Assembly: GCF_007830295.1 (NCBI RefSeq)
Contig: NZ_VLKC01000002.1
Coordinates: 139,552-203,551, forward strand
Length of the DNA stretch: 64,000 bases
Direction: 5' to 3'
Source: Sporomusa sp. KB1
GTDB lineage: Bacteria > Bacillota > Negativicutes > Sporomusales > Sporomusaceae
Shown here: positions 9,395 through 17,682 of the stretch, one piece after another
Layout of the letters: every line of letters begins with the position of its first letter
Numbering within the stretch: the stretch's first letter is position 1
The notes under the pieces: generated by a model
What the model was told of the DNA's origin: nothing
The model's input: the letters and a program-made list of their open reading frames with translations, nothing else
Databases searched by the model: none
Position numbers and translations under genes: made by a program

Positions 9395-10645
9395 AGTTGA
9401 GATATTGACGAGTGGAAAGTGTATAGCGAAATTCACCAACTGAAGCAGTTAGGTCTTAAGAAGTCCCAAGTTTCCCGGCAGCTCGGAATCAATATCAAAA
9501 CTGTCAGCAAATACTGGGGGATGGAAGCTGATGCCTTCGCAGAATTAGGCAAAGCAGTGCCCGCTACTAAAAGCTAGATAAGTATGAAACCGTTATCGTT
9601 AGTTGGTTAAAAGACGATCCTGACCTTAGCGCGGCCCAGATCCAGGACTGGCTAAAAGAACACTATAGACTTGATTCTATCGGCGAGCGTACTGTTCGAA
9701 GGTATGTTAGTCTACTCAGGAAAAAGCATCATATTGAGAAAATAGTTTCTCAAAGGCAATATCAAGCTGTTATAGCCCCCCTGTGGGTAAGCAGATGCAG
9801 GTGGACTTTGGGTAAAAATTAGTTAACATAACCACCGGTGATTCAATAATTCTTTACGGAATGGAAGCAGTCCTGTCTCATTCCCGGTACAAATATTGCG
9901 AATGGTCAGATAAGCCCCTTACGACCAATGCCTTTGTCCACATGCTCACAAACTGTTTTGAATACCTTGGCGGAGTTCCGGAAGAATTAGTTTTCGATCA
10001 AGACAAAATACTGGCTGTCAGAGAAAACTACGACGATATCATCTATACACATGAGTTTGAGAAGTTTAAACAGGCCATAGGCTTTAAAGTTTATCTTTGT
10101 CGACCTTATGATCCTGAAAGCAAAGGCCTGGTTAAAGCGTGCATCAAATATGTAAAGTACAACTTTGCTGCCAACCGTGTATATGACAGCTTATGTGGGT
10201 GGAATGCAGCATGCAAAGATTGGCTTGTCCGAACCGCCAACCGCAAGCAGCATGGGATAACAAAAAAGGTACCGTCAGAGGTGTTCTCCGATGAAAAAGC
10301 ACACCTCAGACCGATACCCCATACAATTAAACAACCTGCTGCTATTATAACCAGGCAGGTTCGAAAAGACAATACTGTTCTATTCGAAGGTAACAGGTAT
10401 TCTGTGCCAGTTGGCACCTTTAAACCCGGTATTGAGGTCGAAATAAAAAATCAAGGCAATAGCCGTAGCATTTGGGATATCGAAGGTGAAACACTAATAG
10501 CCACCCATGTTCTAAGCAAAGACAAGGGCAAACTCATTCAGAATACTAATCACCGCCGCGATCATTCCCAAAGGATTGACGAGTTGTATCAAAAGGTCCT
10601 TGGAATCCTTGGTAACACGGAAGCAGCAGCCACATTACTAGATGC
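9395..10645 (+). pseudogene. IS21-family transposase IstA, decayed
   Basis: From about 9403 the translation gives EWSVYSEIHQLKQLGLKKSQ and the HTH segment RQLGINIKTVSKYWG. Stop codons and shifts follow around 9575 and 9820. The rve integrase core and C-terminus resume at 9861 (NCFEYLGGVPEELVFDQDK, then VYLCRPYDPESKG with the catalytic region, and FEGNRYSVP). The frame runs into istB sequence after a deletion near 10650. This is a different IS21 lineage from the istB at the left edge. Inactive. Confidence 0.85.
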
Positions 10646-10654
10646 CATCCGAAA

Positions 10655-11068
10655 AGTCATTTGGCCATTTGCCTTGGTATTCAAGCGGTGGAACTTGGTT
10701 ATCATATTGCTTTTATAACTATGGACGAACTAATCCGTGTATTAAAAACAGAAACTATTTCAGTTAAGAGTAAACGACGGCTCCAATACATCCAGAAAGC
10801 GGATTTAGTCATTATCGATGAAATTGTTTTTTTGCCGATATCCCGCCAAGAATCGAACCTTTTCTTTCAGTTAGTTTCGCATCTATAGCAAAATACATCA
10901 GTTATCGTGACATCTAACAAGGGATTTGAAGAATGGGTAGAGCTATTTGGCGATCCAGTCATTACTACCGCCATTTTGGATAGATTGGTCCATAACAGCG
11001 AGGTGTTTAACATGACCGGGGATAGTTACCGGCTCAAACATCAGAATACTTTACTTAAAAGCGAATAG
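10655..11068 (+). pseudogene. IS21-family helper ATPase IstB, N-terminal deletion and stop
   Basis: The sequence starts within Walker A (KSHLAICLG) because the first ~100 residues are missing and fused to the istA tail. Walker B is VIIDEIVFLP. A TAG at 10886-10888 interrupts the frame before [19 protein letters not shown] and DRLVHNSEV. The end at 11068 matches the family C-terminus. Non-functional. Confidence 0.85.
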
Positions 11069-11640
11069 CCCTTATTCCCTGACTAGTACTCGTCATACTG
11101 GGCTAGTTCTGTCAAGGGCGCGCGACTTAAGGAGCGCGGGCAAAGCCTTCACCCTTGACGGGTTTAGTCCGGCATGACACAATCACCGAAGGAATAAGGG
11201 TTTATTTATCTAATTCCAATTGCGTGCCAAAACTCGTCCAAAATTATTGGCCGTTTTTTATCCAAAGTACTTGACCGCGCACACCATTCCTATAGGAAAG
11301 TGCCTGATCTTACAAATTTCACACCCTTGCGAAAGTGAAACAATGATATATGAACAAAAGCCGGGAAATTTCGCGGTAAATTATCTTTTCACAAAATACA
11401 GATCTTTATACAGTGGGGGTAGTGCCATGCAGTTGAAACAAAACATATACCTCTCTCACTCTGCGTCACAATTTCTGAAAAGTCAATGAAGGAGCCAGCT
11501 TTTATTTTAGCTTAAGAAAAAAACGCTAAAGTAACAAGCAGGAAAATATCCTCAGCTTTTAAGTGAATTTTACTTCTTGAACTTTTTGGTCTACCAAGAG
11601 CAAATACTATATAACGAGTGAATTCATTTCAGCAAGGCTG
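11069..11640. other. Intergenic remains downstream of the IS21 relic
   Basis: No supported gene. A stem of GTCAAGGG (near 11117) with CCCTTGAC (near 11153) encloses a GC-rich segment (GCGCGCGAC, GAGCGCGGG) that is unlike its AT-rich surroundings. A weak reading frame (11427-11489) after GGGGGTAG is not convincing. Confidence 0.3.
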
Positions 11641-11712
11641 AAACATCGGGAATTCAGGTGGAGAGTCTACGCCACCTGAACCGACGCCGCCTGTAAAGGC
11701 GGGAGTCTTGAC
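11641..11712 (+). ncRNA. Orphan IS605/TnpB-type transposon end (omega-RNA-like hairpins)
   Basis: Two adjacent stems are seen: TTCAGGTGG...CCACCTGAA (11653-11680) and CCGCCT-GTAA-AGGCGG (11687-11702), then GGAGTCTTGAC. This layout resembles the 3' scaffold and right end found downstream of TnpB genes in IS605/IS607-type elements, where the RNA guides the nuclease. No tnpB or tnpA remains are visible upstream. Assignment is by recalled pattern only. An alternative is an unassigned structured leader of the EVE-domain gene 70 bp downstream. Confidence 0.4.
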
Positions 11713-11780
11713 TCATGTACTAAGATAAATTTTTCATGTAATATATATTTAATTACAAATTAGTAGGAGAGTGATGCAAA

Positions 11781-12197
11781 ATGGCCAACTGGCTTGCCAA
11801 AACCGAACCGGAAAGTTTTAGCTACGCTGATCTGCAACACTTGGGGCGTGATCGCTGGAATGGTGTAAAAAATTTTACCGCATTAAAACATATAAAAAAC
11901 ATGAGACCAGGTGACCAGATCTTTATTTATCACACTGGCAAGGAAAAGGCAATTGTCGGTGTAGCAGAAATAGTCTCTCCCCCCTACCCCGATCCTGATG
12001 AAACCGATAAACGCTTTCTTGTCGTAGATGTTGAGCCTCGCTACTCCTTAGACCGGCCTGTAACTTTAAAAGAAATTAAAGCTGCGACCACTTTCCAGAA
12101 ATGGGATCTTGTGCGCCAGTCACGTCTCTCAGTTATGCCTGTAACACAAGAACACTGGGAATTGATACATTCCATGGCTAAGAACTATTCTCTGTAG
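11781..12197 (+). CDS. EVE-domain protein
   Basis: A 138-residue single-domain protein (MANWLAKTEPESFSYADL, VRN-like GVKNFTALKHIKNMRPGD, IFIYHTGKEKAIVGVAEI). EVE domains (PUA-like fold, related to thymocyte nuclear protein 1) bind modified bases in DNA or RNA. Stand-alone bacterial EVE proteins are common and are usually of this length. AGGAGAGTGATGCAAA places the ATG. The gene is monocistronic here. The physiological target is unknown. Confidence 0.9.
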   Translation: MANWLAKTEPESFSYADLQHLGRDRWNGVKNFTALKHIKNMRPGDQIFIYHTGKEKAIVGVAEIVSPPYPDPDETDKRFLVVDVEPRYSLDRPVTLKEIKAATTFQKWDLVRQSRLSVMPVTQEHWELIHSMAKNYSL

Positions 12198-12361
12198 TAT
12201 TTACTACAAAGCAATCTGAACTGAAAGGTCAACATATGCATAAAGAGCTACCAAAAAATAAACTGTACGGAGAGCAACTAACTGTTATATTATATAGTTA
12301 ATCCATTTAGGATTGAACTAAAATCAACGTAATCCAAGCCTGTAAAAAGGAGGTATCTGGC

Positions 12362-12709
12362 ATAAATATTACTGGAGAACAAAAACTGTTGGCCATCTTG
12401 GCGCACTTGGCTTATCTATTAGGAGGACTAGGATTTATCATTGCCCCGTTGGTTATATTTTTAATCAAAAAAGATGACTCCTTCGTGTATGAACATGCTA
12501 AGCAGGCCTTAGTAGCTCATTTAGCAATTTTGGCTGCTTCGATAATTATCGGCATGTTATGTTTCCTGCTGATTGGGCTGCTGTTGCTTCCGGTCATGGC
12601 CATCCTTTGGCTGCTGCTAATCATAACCTCCATAATAGCCGCGGTAAGAGCTGCCGACGGCGAACTTTATGAATACCCGTTTATTCAAAGACTTGTAGCT
12701 AAAGTATAA
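12362..12709 (+). CDS. DUF4870/YtxG-like small membrane protein, possible ATA start
   Basis: About 115 residues with two or three hydrophobic segments: YLLGGLGFIIAPLVIFLI, LAILAASIIIGMLCFLLIG and a further LPVMAILWLLLIITSIIAA stretch. The motif VYEHAKQAL is typical of DUF4870 proteins. The first conventional start is TTG at 12389, with no ribosome site. In-frame codons upstream read INITGEQKLLAILAH, the usual family N-terminus, starting with ATA at 12362, 8 bp after AGGAGG. I therefore place the start at 12362. Either a mutated ATG or a rare AUA start is implied; TTG at 12389 remains possible. Confidence 0.7.
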   Translation: MNITGEQKLLAILAHLAYLLGGLGFIIAPLVIFLIKKDDSFVYEHAKQALVAHLAILAASIIIGMLCFLLIGLLLLPVMAILWLLLIITSIIAAVRAADGELYEYPFIQRLVAKV

Positions 12710-12732
12710 GAAATCACGGATGTTTTTGCACT

Positions 12733-13090
12733 TCAACGATATGTTAATATAAAACCCGGCACAGGCGGCCGGTACCCCTCGTAACTCCCGTAACCCCCCG
12801 GCCTTTGCCGGAAAAAGCGTTCCGCAGGAGAAAAGCCGGGCGGTATTCCGTTAAAAAATCCGTACTGTTTGAGCGTAGCGAGTTTACGGATTTTAGGAAT
12901 ATCGTCCGGCTTTTCAGCTTTTGGAGGCGTGGGGCCTAGACCTTTTGTTACTTTTGGGGCAATGCCAAAAGTAAAACCCCGCTCCTTGTATTCCTTTGAC
13001 TCAACAATAGGATTCATGGATTTGGGTGTTGGATAGCTGATGTGCTCAAATCCAAAAGGACGCAGGTTCTCTCCCGAACCTGCCCAGGCA
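12733..13090 (-). other. Possible dispersed repeat; 94-residue reading frame of doubtful coding value
   Basis: The minus strand 13017-12733 is open for 94 residues (Pro/Gly-rich, for example GIAPKVTKGLGPTPPKAEKP), with no ribosome site recognised. The DNA contains nested stems such as AAAATCCGT/ACGGATTTT, and CGGCCTTTGCCGG. From memory, closely similar sequences recur in other Negativicutes intergenic regions, so a repeat element is as likely as a gene. Confidence 0.35.
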
Positions 13091-13095
13091 TTTAA

Positions 13096-14010
13096 TCACC
13101 TCAAGGTTGCCTCTACAATTTTCCAATGTTTTTTTAACCAGATCTCCAACAGCACTGCCCTGCTAACCAAAAATACACCACTAAGCACCAGACCTAATCC
13201 CACAAATGAATAGCCTGATAAATACTCTGAAAGAAAGTAATAGCCGACAAATTGTGCAATTACCGGTGAAATATATGTCCAGGTTGAGGGAAGCAGCGGG
13301 CCTGCACGCCGTACCAGCCAGTAGTAAGAGCCATGTCCGGCAAGGGAACCAAATATAACCAGATATGCCCAGGAAAAAAATACTTGATAATTAATAACCA
13401 CCGCTGCCGGTTCGGCAATCATTGACAACAGCACCAACATAATTCCGCCAATTACCATCTGCCAGCCATTCAGTACAAAAGGATTCAAACCGTCATCTAA
13501 TATTTTTTTTGATGTCATTGTACCAAAAACACAACCAACTTCAGCGGCAAGTATTAACACTACCGCTAAAACAGCTTCCGTAGAGACGTCTACCCCTAAT
13601 GCAGGAAGTACCGCAACAACCACCCCGATAAACGATATAAGTAAGCCGCAACCTTTAATCCAGGCACTCTTCCTAACACCCTGAAACCACTCTGTGATGC
13701 CGATCATAATTGGCGTAGTGGCAGCCAACAACGCTGCAATACTAGATGAGATATACCGCTCACCCCAGTATAAGCAACCAAACATAATAGCAGTCATAAA
13801 GATGCCAACAAGCATAACATCTTGGCGTTTTCCTGCTTGCACACCAATTTCACCATGTAAGAGTTTAACCGCAACCAATACGGTAACTCCCGCGATGAAA
13901 AATCGCGTCCCAGCAAATAGGAAGGGTGGCACTCCGGCATCTATACCAACCTTTATAGCTAAAAAAGTCGTACCAAAAATCAAACACATAAAGCCATATA
14001 TTATGTACAT
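13096..14010 (-). CDS. EamA/DMT-superfamily transporter
   Basis: About 304 residues with ten predicted membrane helices in two EamA repeats, typical of 10-TMS drug/metabolite exporters (GTTFLAIKVGIDAGVPPFLFAGTRF in the first repeat; GHGSYYWLVRRAGP in the second). The start at 14010 follows GAGGGAGATGTC; an upstream ATG at 14040 lacks a ribosome site. Substrate cannot be told. It is transcribed divergently from the adjacent MocR regulator, with 104 bp between starts, so it is probably its target. Confidence 0.88.
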   Translation of the reverse strand: MYIIYGFMCLIFGTTFLAIKVGIDAGVPPFLFAGTRFFIAGVTVLVAVKLLHGEIGVQAGKRQDVMLVGIFMTAIMFGCLYWGERYISSSIAALLAATTPIMIGITEWFQGVRKSAWIKGCGLLISFIGVVVAVLPALGVDVSTEAVLAVVLILAAEVGCVFGTMTSKKILDDGLNPFVLNGWQMVIGGIMLVLLSMIAEPAAVVINYQVFFSWAYLVIFGSLAGHGSYYWLVRRAGPLLPSTWTYISPVIAQFVGYYFLSEYLSGYSFVGLGLVLSGVFLVSRAVLLEIWLKKHWKIVEATLR

Positions 14011-14073
14011 GACATCTCCCTCTTTTCTGTTATATAACATTGGTGTATATTAGACTAATAAAACCATCATTTT

Positions 14074-14104
14074 ACTATAACAGTCAAATGAGTACTATAA
14101 CAGT
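14074..14104. promoter_or_regulatory. Direct-repeat operator for the MocR regulator
   Basis: ACTATAACAGT occurs at 14074-14084 and again at 14094-14104, exactly 20 bp apart (two helical turns), in the divergent intergenic region. MocR-type regulators characteristically bind direct repeats. The second copy overlaps the ribosome site region of the regulator, compatible with autorepression. Confidence 0.65.
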
Positions 14105-14114
14105 TGGAGGCCAT

Positions 14115-15596
14115 ATGAAAATTTCTGTTAATCGCCAAAGTAATGTTTCGATTCGCGAACAAATCTACCTGGAAATTGCCCAACGTATCCGTTCGGGCCT
14201 GATTGAGTCTAATTTTAAATTACCCTCAGTGCGGGAACTAGCCAACGAAGTGAACATTAGTTTAGTAACTGCACACCATGTTTACAAAATGCTTGATAAT
14301 AATGGCCTGACGGAAACCATTCGCGGCAAAGGCACCTTCGTACGCAGTGTAAAAAATACTACTCCAAATAGCAATCCTGCAGCCACTTTTGATTGGCAGC
14401 TTTCTATCCCAGACTATCTACCGCGGGCTAGCTTTTGGAGTCAAAGTTCAGTACGGTTACCCCCAAATATATTAGACCTAGCCTCAGCCTGCGTCCACCC
14501 TTCCCTGCTGCCCATTCCTTTAATCCAGGCATCAATCCGCCAGACACTCGAAAATTCCCCTCATGCGCTGGGGCAATACGCAAATTTTCAAGGCGATACC
14601 GACTTTTTGCTTGCAGTGGTAGAATATTTAAAAATATTGTCTATTCAGCTTACGCCTCACCAATTGCTGGTTACCAATGGTACCCAACAAGGTATTGATC
14701 TCTTTACTCGCACCTTCCTGGGACCAGGTGATACAATTGCGGTTGAAACCCCTTGTTTTTCCGGAGCCATTGATGCCTTTCGTTTATCTCATGTCAACCT
14801 GCAGCCCATTCCAGTTGATACAAACGGCATACGGGTTGATATCCTGGAAGACTTAGCGCCCTACATTCGTCTTAAAGCTATTTATACGGTTCCCACCGGC
14901 CAGAACCCGACCGGTGCAATAATGTCCCTGTCCCGCCGCCAAGACCTGCTGAGTTTCGCCCGTGAGCATAATGTTCTTATCTTGGAAGATGAACCACATC
15001 GCGAGTTAGAAATGTCTCGCATAAAACACTCCATCTTACCGCTGCCGTTAAAGATGTTAGATACAGATGGCCGAGTCATATATCTTAAAGGGTTTAGCAA
15101 ATTTCTCTTTCCCGGCCTGCGACTTGGTTTACTTGCCGCAGATGGCAGCATCTATAACCGCCTGCTTGCAGCCAAATCGATCGCAGATCTCGGTTCACCC
15201 CTTTGGCTGCAAAAATCGCTGATACCGCTTTTTCAGAGCACGCAACTGTTACGCTCAATTAGTAAAATGAGCACTTTACTTGATACGCGTCGCAAAAGCG
15301 TCATTCAGACTTTGGACTGCCTCCTTGATCCTAGCATTATTCGCCCTAAACAATCTGCCGGCCTCCACTTATGGCTTTCGCTGCCAATAGGGATTAATAC
15401 CGATTGTCTAATTCCTGAAGCCCACCGCCGCGGTGTACATTTTCTCCCAGGTTCAATTTTCTATCCCGGAGAACCTGAAACCAATCATCTGCGAATTTGT
15501 TGGACCAACCTTGCAGATGTAGATTTACCAAAAGCATTGGAAATACTTTGCAGGCTGCTCAACGATGCAGTAAACACCAAAACAAATAGTAACTAA
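14115..15596 (+). CDS. MocR-type GntR/aminotransferase transcriptional regulator
   Basis: About 493 residues. The N-terminal winged helix (residues ~5-75) has QIYLEIAQRIRSGLI and LPSVRELANEVNISLVTAHHVYK. The rest is a fold-type I aminotransferase domain, with VTNGTQQGIDL, the cofactor Asp region EDEPHRELE, and YLKGFSKFLFPGLRLG carrying the PLP lysine. GGAGG at 14104-14108 selects the ATG at 14115. Ligand unknown; MocR proteins sense PLP together with an amine or amino acid. Divergent from the EamA exporter, which suggests control of efflux of an amino compound. Confidence 0.92.
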   Translation: MKISVNRQSNVSIREQIYLEIAQRIRSGLIESNFKLPSVRELANEVNISLVTAHHVYKMLDNNGLTETIRGKGTFVRSVKNTTPNSNPAATFDWQLSIPDYLPRASFWSQSSVRLPPNILDLASACVHPSLLPIPLIQASIRQTLENSPHALGQYANFQGDTDFLLAVVEYLKILSIQLTPHQLLVTNGTQQGIDLFTRTFLGPGDTIAVETPCFSGAIDAFRLSHVNLQPIPVDTNGIRVDILEDLAPYIRLKAIYTVPTGQNPTGAIMSLSRRQDLLSFAREHNVLILEDEPHRELEMSRIKHSILPLPLKMLDTDGRVIYLKGFSKFLFPGLRLGLLAADGSIYNRLLAAKSIADLGSPLWLQKSLIPLFQSTQLLRSISKMSTLLDTRRKSVIQTLDCLLDPSIIRPKQSAGLHLWLSLPIGINTDCLIPEAHRRGVHFLPGSIFYPGEPETNHLRICWTNLADVDLPKALEILCRLLNDAVNTKTNSN

Positions 15597-15635
15597 AAGA
15601 AGTCTGACCAACGCTCAGAGCGGGATCAGACTTGA
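15597..15635 (+). terminator. Terminator of the MocR gene
   Basis: AAGTCTGA and TCAGACTT arms immediately after the stop codon enclose about 17 nt, followed by GAGTGGTTTTC. The weak T-tract lowers confidence. Confidence 0.6.
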
Positions 15636-15714
15636 GTGGTTTTCATAGGATGTCCATCTTAATTATCAGTTATGGTCTACCCGGCAGTTCATGCAAAAAA
15701 TACTATTCCCTGTA

Positions 15715-15837
15715 CTATTTCCTCAAGTTTTTTTTGCGTTCTTGTCGATAGATAACCATATAACCGACTATTGTTGCGCCGGTAAATAACACCAAGATCC
15801 CAATTGTTAAATAGTACAGCATTTTTAACACTTCCAT
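15715..15837 (-). CDS. Small single-span membrane protein (40 aa)
   Basis: A short minus-strand frame, MEVLKMLYYLTIGILVLFTG..., ending in the basic tail RQERKKNLRK. One transmembrane helix (about residues 7-29) with a cytoplasmic positive tail is evident. Start at 15837, or internal ATG at 15822, preceded by GGAAGTG. It lies just downstream of the HD-GYP gene, in the same direction, in a riboswitch-led unit. No family recognised; coding status rests on composition and the match in style to the 51-residue protein upstream. Confidence 0.5.
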   Translation of the reverse strand: MEVLKMLYYLTIGILVLFTGATIVGYMVIYRQERKKNLRK

Positions 15838-15858
15838 TCAAGGCATTAATAATATTTA

Positions 15859-16911
15859 TCAGCCAACCCCTGTAATGCATAATTCTTCTTTTTGCAGATC
15901 CAAAAGTTTACCATTTCGTGTACAGACAACTGGCTTGGTAAAACATCTGTCTCTGGCATAAAAGGAAATAATTTTTGCTTTTTGTCCATTGCTTAAGATC
16001 ACACTGCTCCCTATAAGATAATCCCGCATATTATCCATGAAAGTCAAACAGGAAACAGGTTCCAGCTTTGCAAACAAATCATCTGCCAATATGTCAAGCG
16101 CCTCAAACGGCGTCATTTTACGACGGTATACCCGATCAGATATTATCGCATCGTAGACATCAGCAATGGAAATAATTTTTGCCTCAGCACAAATTTCATC
16201 GCCGCTAAGTCCAAGGGGATATCCGCTGCCATCCAGCCGTTCATGATGCTGCCAAATTCCGAGTTTAATACTCTCGGGAATCCGAGCATCTTTAAGCACT
16301 TGATAGCCGTCCTGAGGATGCTTCTTAATGGCGGCAAATTCTGCATCAGATAAACGGCCTGGTTTATTTAGTATGGACAAAGGAACAACCAGTTTACCAA
16401 TATCATGGAGCAGGCCGGTTAAAATTAGTTTTTTCAACTCAGTACCTTTGTAGTTGCACCACTTACCCAAAATTCCGGCAATTATAGCAACATGTAAGGA
16501 GTGGTTGAAGGTATTCTCACTATGACACCGTATATCATGCAAATGCTCCAAAACTCCAATTGTTTCTGCTAAAAGGATAATCTTTTGATCGACGAGTTCC
16601 TGCATTTCGGCAATTGGAACCTCGCCAAATTTTTTAATATGTCTAAATGCATGAACAATTTTATCAATCGTTTCATTATAGCCCTTTGTAAACTCCGTCT
16701 TGGTCATATGAACAGCAATTGCCTTCTCTTGCATTTTCTCAGTGTTATCATCAATATTAATAGCTGGCAACCCCCAATTTCTTAGGCTGTCTATTTGCGA
16801 TTGATTGAGAACAGCTCCCTTGGTCAATAGTTTTATAAACCCATCCCCAGCTATCACATCCCCACCGATGCACATACCAGGAACTAAATCTTTTGTAAAA
16901 ATTAAATTCAT
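15859..16911 (-). CDS. HD-GYP domain c-di-GMP phosphodiesterase
   Basis: About 350 residues. An N-terminal region (1-120, DUF3391-like in layout) precedes the HD-GYP domain. Key residues seen: His136 (NTFNHSLHVA), HD at 169-170 in LLHDIGKL, and HHERLDGSGYP at 222-232, the diagnostic GYP loop. HD-GYP enzymes hydrolyse c-di-GMP to pGpG or GMP using a di- or trinuclear metal centre. AGGAGG places the start at 16911 rather than upstream at 16953. A c-di-GMP riboswitch lies upstream on the same strand, so the enzyme probably takes part in feedback control. Cytoplasmic, with no membrane segment. Confidence 0.93.
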   Translation of the reverse strand: MNLIFTKDLVPGMCIGGDVIAGDGFIKLLTKGAVLNQSQIDSLRNWGLPAINIDDNTEKMQEKAIAVHMTKTEFTKGYNETIDKIVHAFRHIKKFGEVPIAEMQELVDQKIILLAETIGVLEHLHDIRCHSENTFNHSLHVAIIAGILGKWCNYKGTELKKLILTGLLHDIGKLVVPLSILNKPGRLSDAEFAAIKKHPQDGYQVLKDARIPESIKLGIWQHHERLDGSGYPLGLSGDEICAEAKIISIADVYDAIISDRVYRRKMTPFEALDILADDLFAKLEPVSCLTFMDNMRDYLIGSSVILSNGQKAKIISFYARDRCFTKPVVCTRNGKLLDLQKEELCITGVG

Positions 16912-17002
16912 GCGCAGGCCTCCTAATAGAACATAAATATTAACAGTCAGCATAGCTACTTATTTAAGATCAGAGTTAGCTGGTCTTTGTTGCTAACAAA
17001 CG

Positions 17003-17158
17003 CTATTTTTTCCTCCAAGTTCGTATTTCGACATAGTCTGCTGAATTTTGGAATATACTTTTTGGGGGATAAGTCTTAGAATAAAAATATGACAATATCA
17101 GACAAAATACAGCCAATCCTAATAAAATGATATATAGATTCTCTATTACTATATTCAT
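17003..17158 (-). CDS. Small single-span membrane protein (51 aa) under c-di-GMP riboswitch
   Basis: A minus-strand frame with an excellent AGGAGG ribosome site. The sequence begins MNIVIENLYIILLGLAVFCL and has one membrane helix (about 8-27), then a polar tail rich in Tyr/Ser and ending in TWRKK. It is the first gene after the riboswitch and terminator, 90 bp ahead of the HD-GYP start. No known family is recognised. Its position makes it a direct candidate for c-di-GMP-controlled expression. Confidence 0.65.
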   Translation of the reverse strand: MNIVIENLYIILLGLAVFCLILSYFYSKTYPPKSIFQNSADYVEIRTWRKK

Positions 17159-17329
17159 GCAGTCCTCCTAGTAATTAGTTGTCACAAGAAACCTGTGACG
17201 GTAAGATGCTGTGCGCAAAATATGAATAGCCTTTGCTAACTTTGTTTCTATTAATCAAAATCTTCTATGGCAATTTGGCAAGTTAGTATCCAACATTTCA
17301 AAATTAGTTGATTAAACAATACTCATTTT

Positions 17330-17475
17330 GAGAAAATAAATGGCACCAATCTATAAACAGACTGATGCCAACATGTACAATTCTTTACGAATCGGCAACC
17401 TGGCAGTCATAGACCAATCTGTCCTTAGACCCATAGCTTTGCGTCCTCATCTTTCGATAAGTTTGCCTAGAAAAT
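17330..17475 (-). promoter_or_regulatory. c-di-GMP-I (GEMM-I) riboswitch with terminator
   Basis: Read on the minus strand, about 17475-17388 holds the GEMM signature: GGCAAACTTATCGAAAGAT, GACGCAAAGC, then TATGGGTCTAAGG and GCCAGGTTGCCGA. This matches the conserved tetraloop and receptor layout of class I c-di-GMP aptamers. Downstream, TGGCATCAGTCT pairs with AGATTGGTGCCA (about 17338-17369), followed by TTTATTTTCT, an intrinsic terminator serving as expression platform. The aptamer leads into the 51-residue protein and HD-GYP gene. Confidence 0.85.
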
Positions 17476-17513
17476 TTTGTATTATTATGTATATTAAAGG
17501 AATTTCCGTTGTA

Positions 17514-17542
17514 ATTTTACACCAAGATAAACGAATAGTCAA
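17514..17542 (-). promoter_or_regulatory. Sigma-A promoter of the riboswitch transcript
   Basis: On the minus strand TTGACT (17542-17537) and TAAAAT (17519-17514) are separated by 17 bp, immediately upstream of the aptamer. Confidence 0.7.
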
Positions 17543-17682
17543 TGTATTATTAGGACTAAACTCTTTATTTCTAGGATATTAGTCCCATTATCGTCCTATT
17601 TTGATTTACATAAGACATATTTTTCAATCCTCAGTACCCCAATATTTGACATAAAAGCACAAACCACGTAATTGCTAGGTTT

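Noticed and set aside
11220..11489. An 89-residue frame with a GGGGGTAG stretch inside
   Set aside because: Composition is random, no family is recognised, and the region is transposon debris.
11660..11710. Purine, ZTP, fluoride or guanidine riboswitch upstream of the EVE gene
   Set aside because: The two stems do not carry the conserved loops of these classes; a transposon-end type structure fits better.
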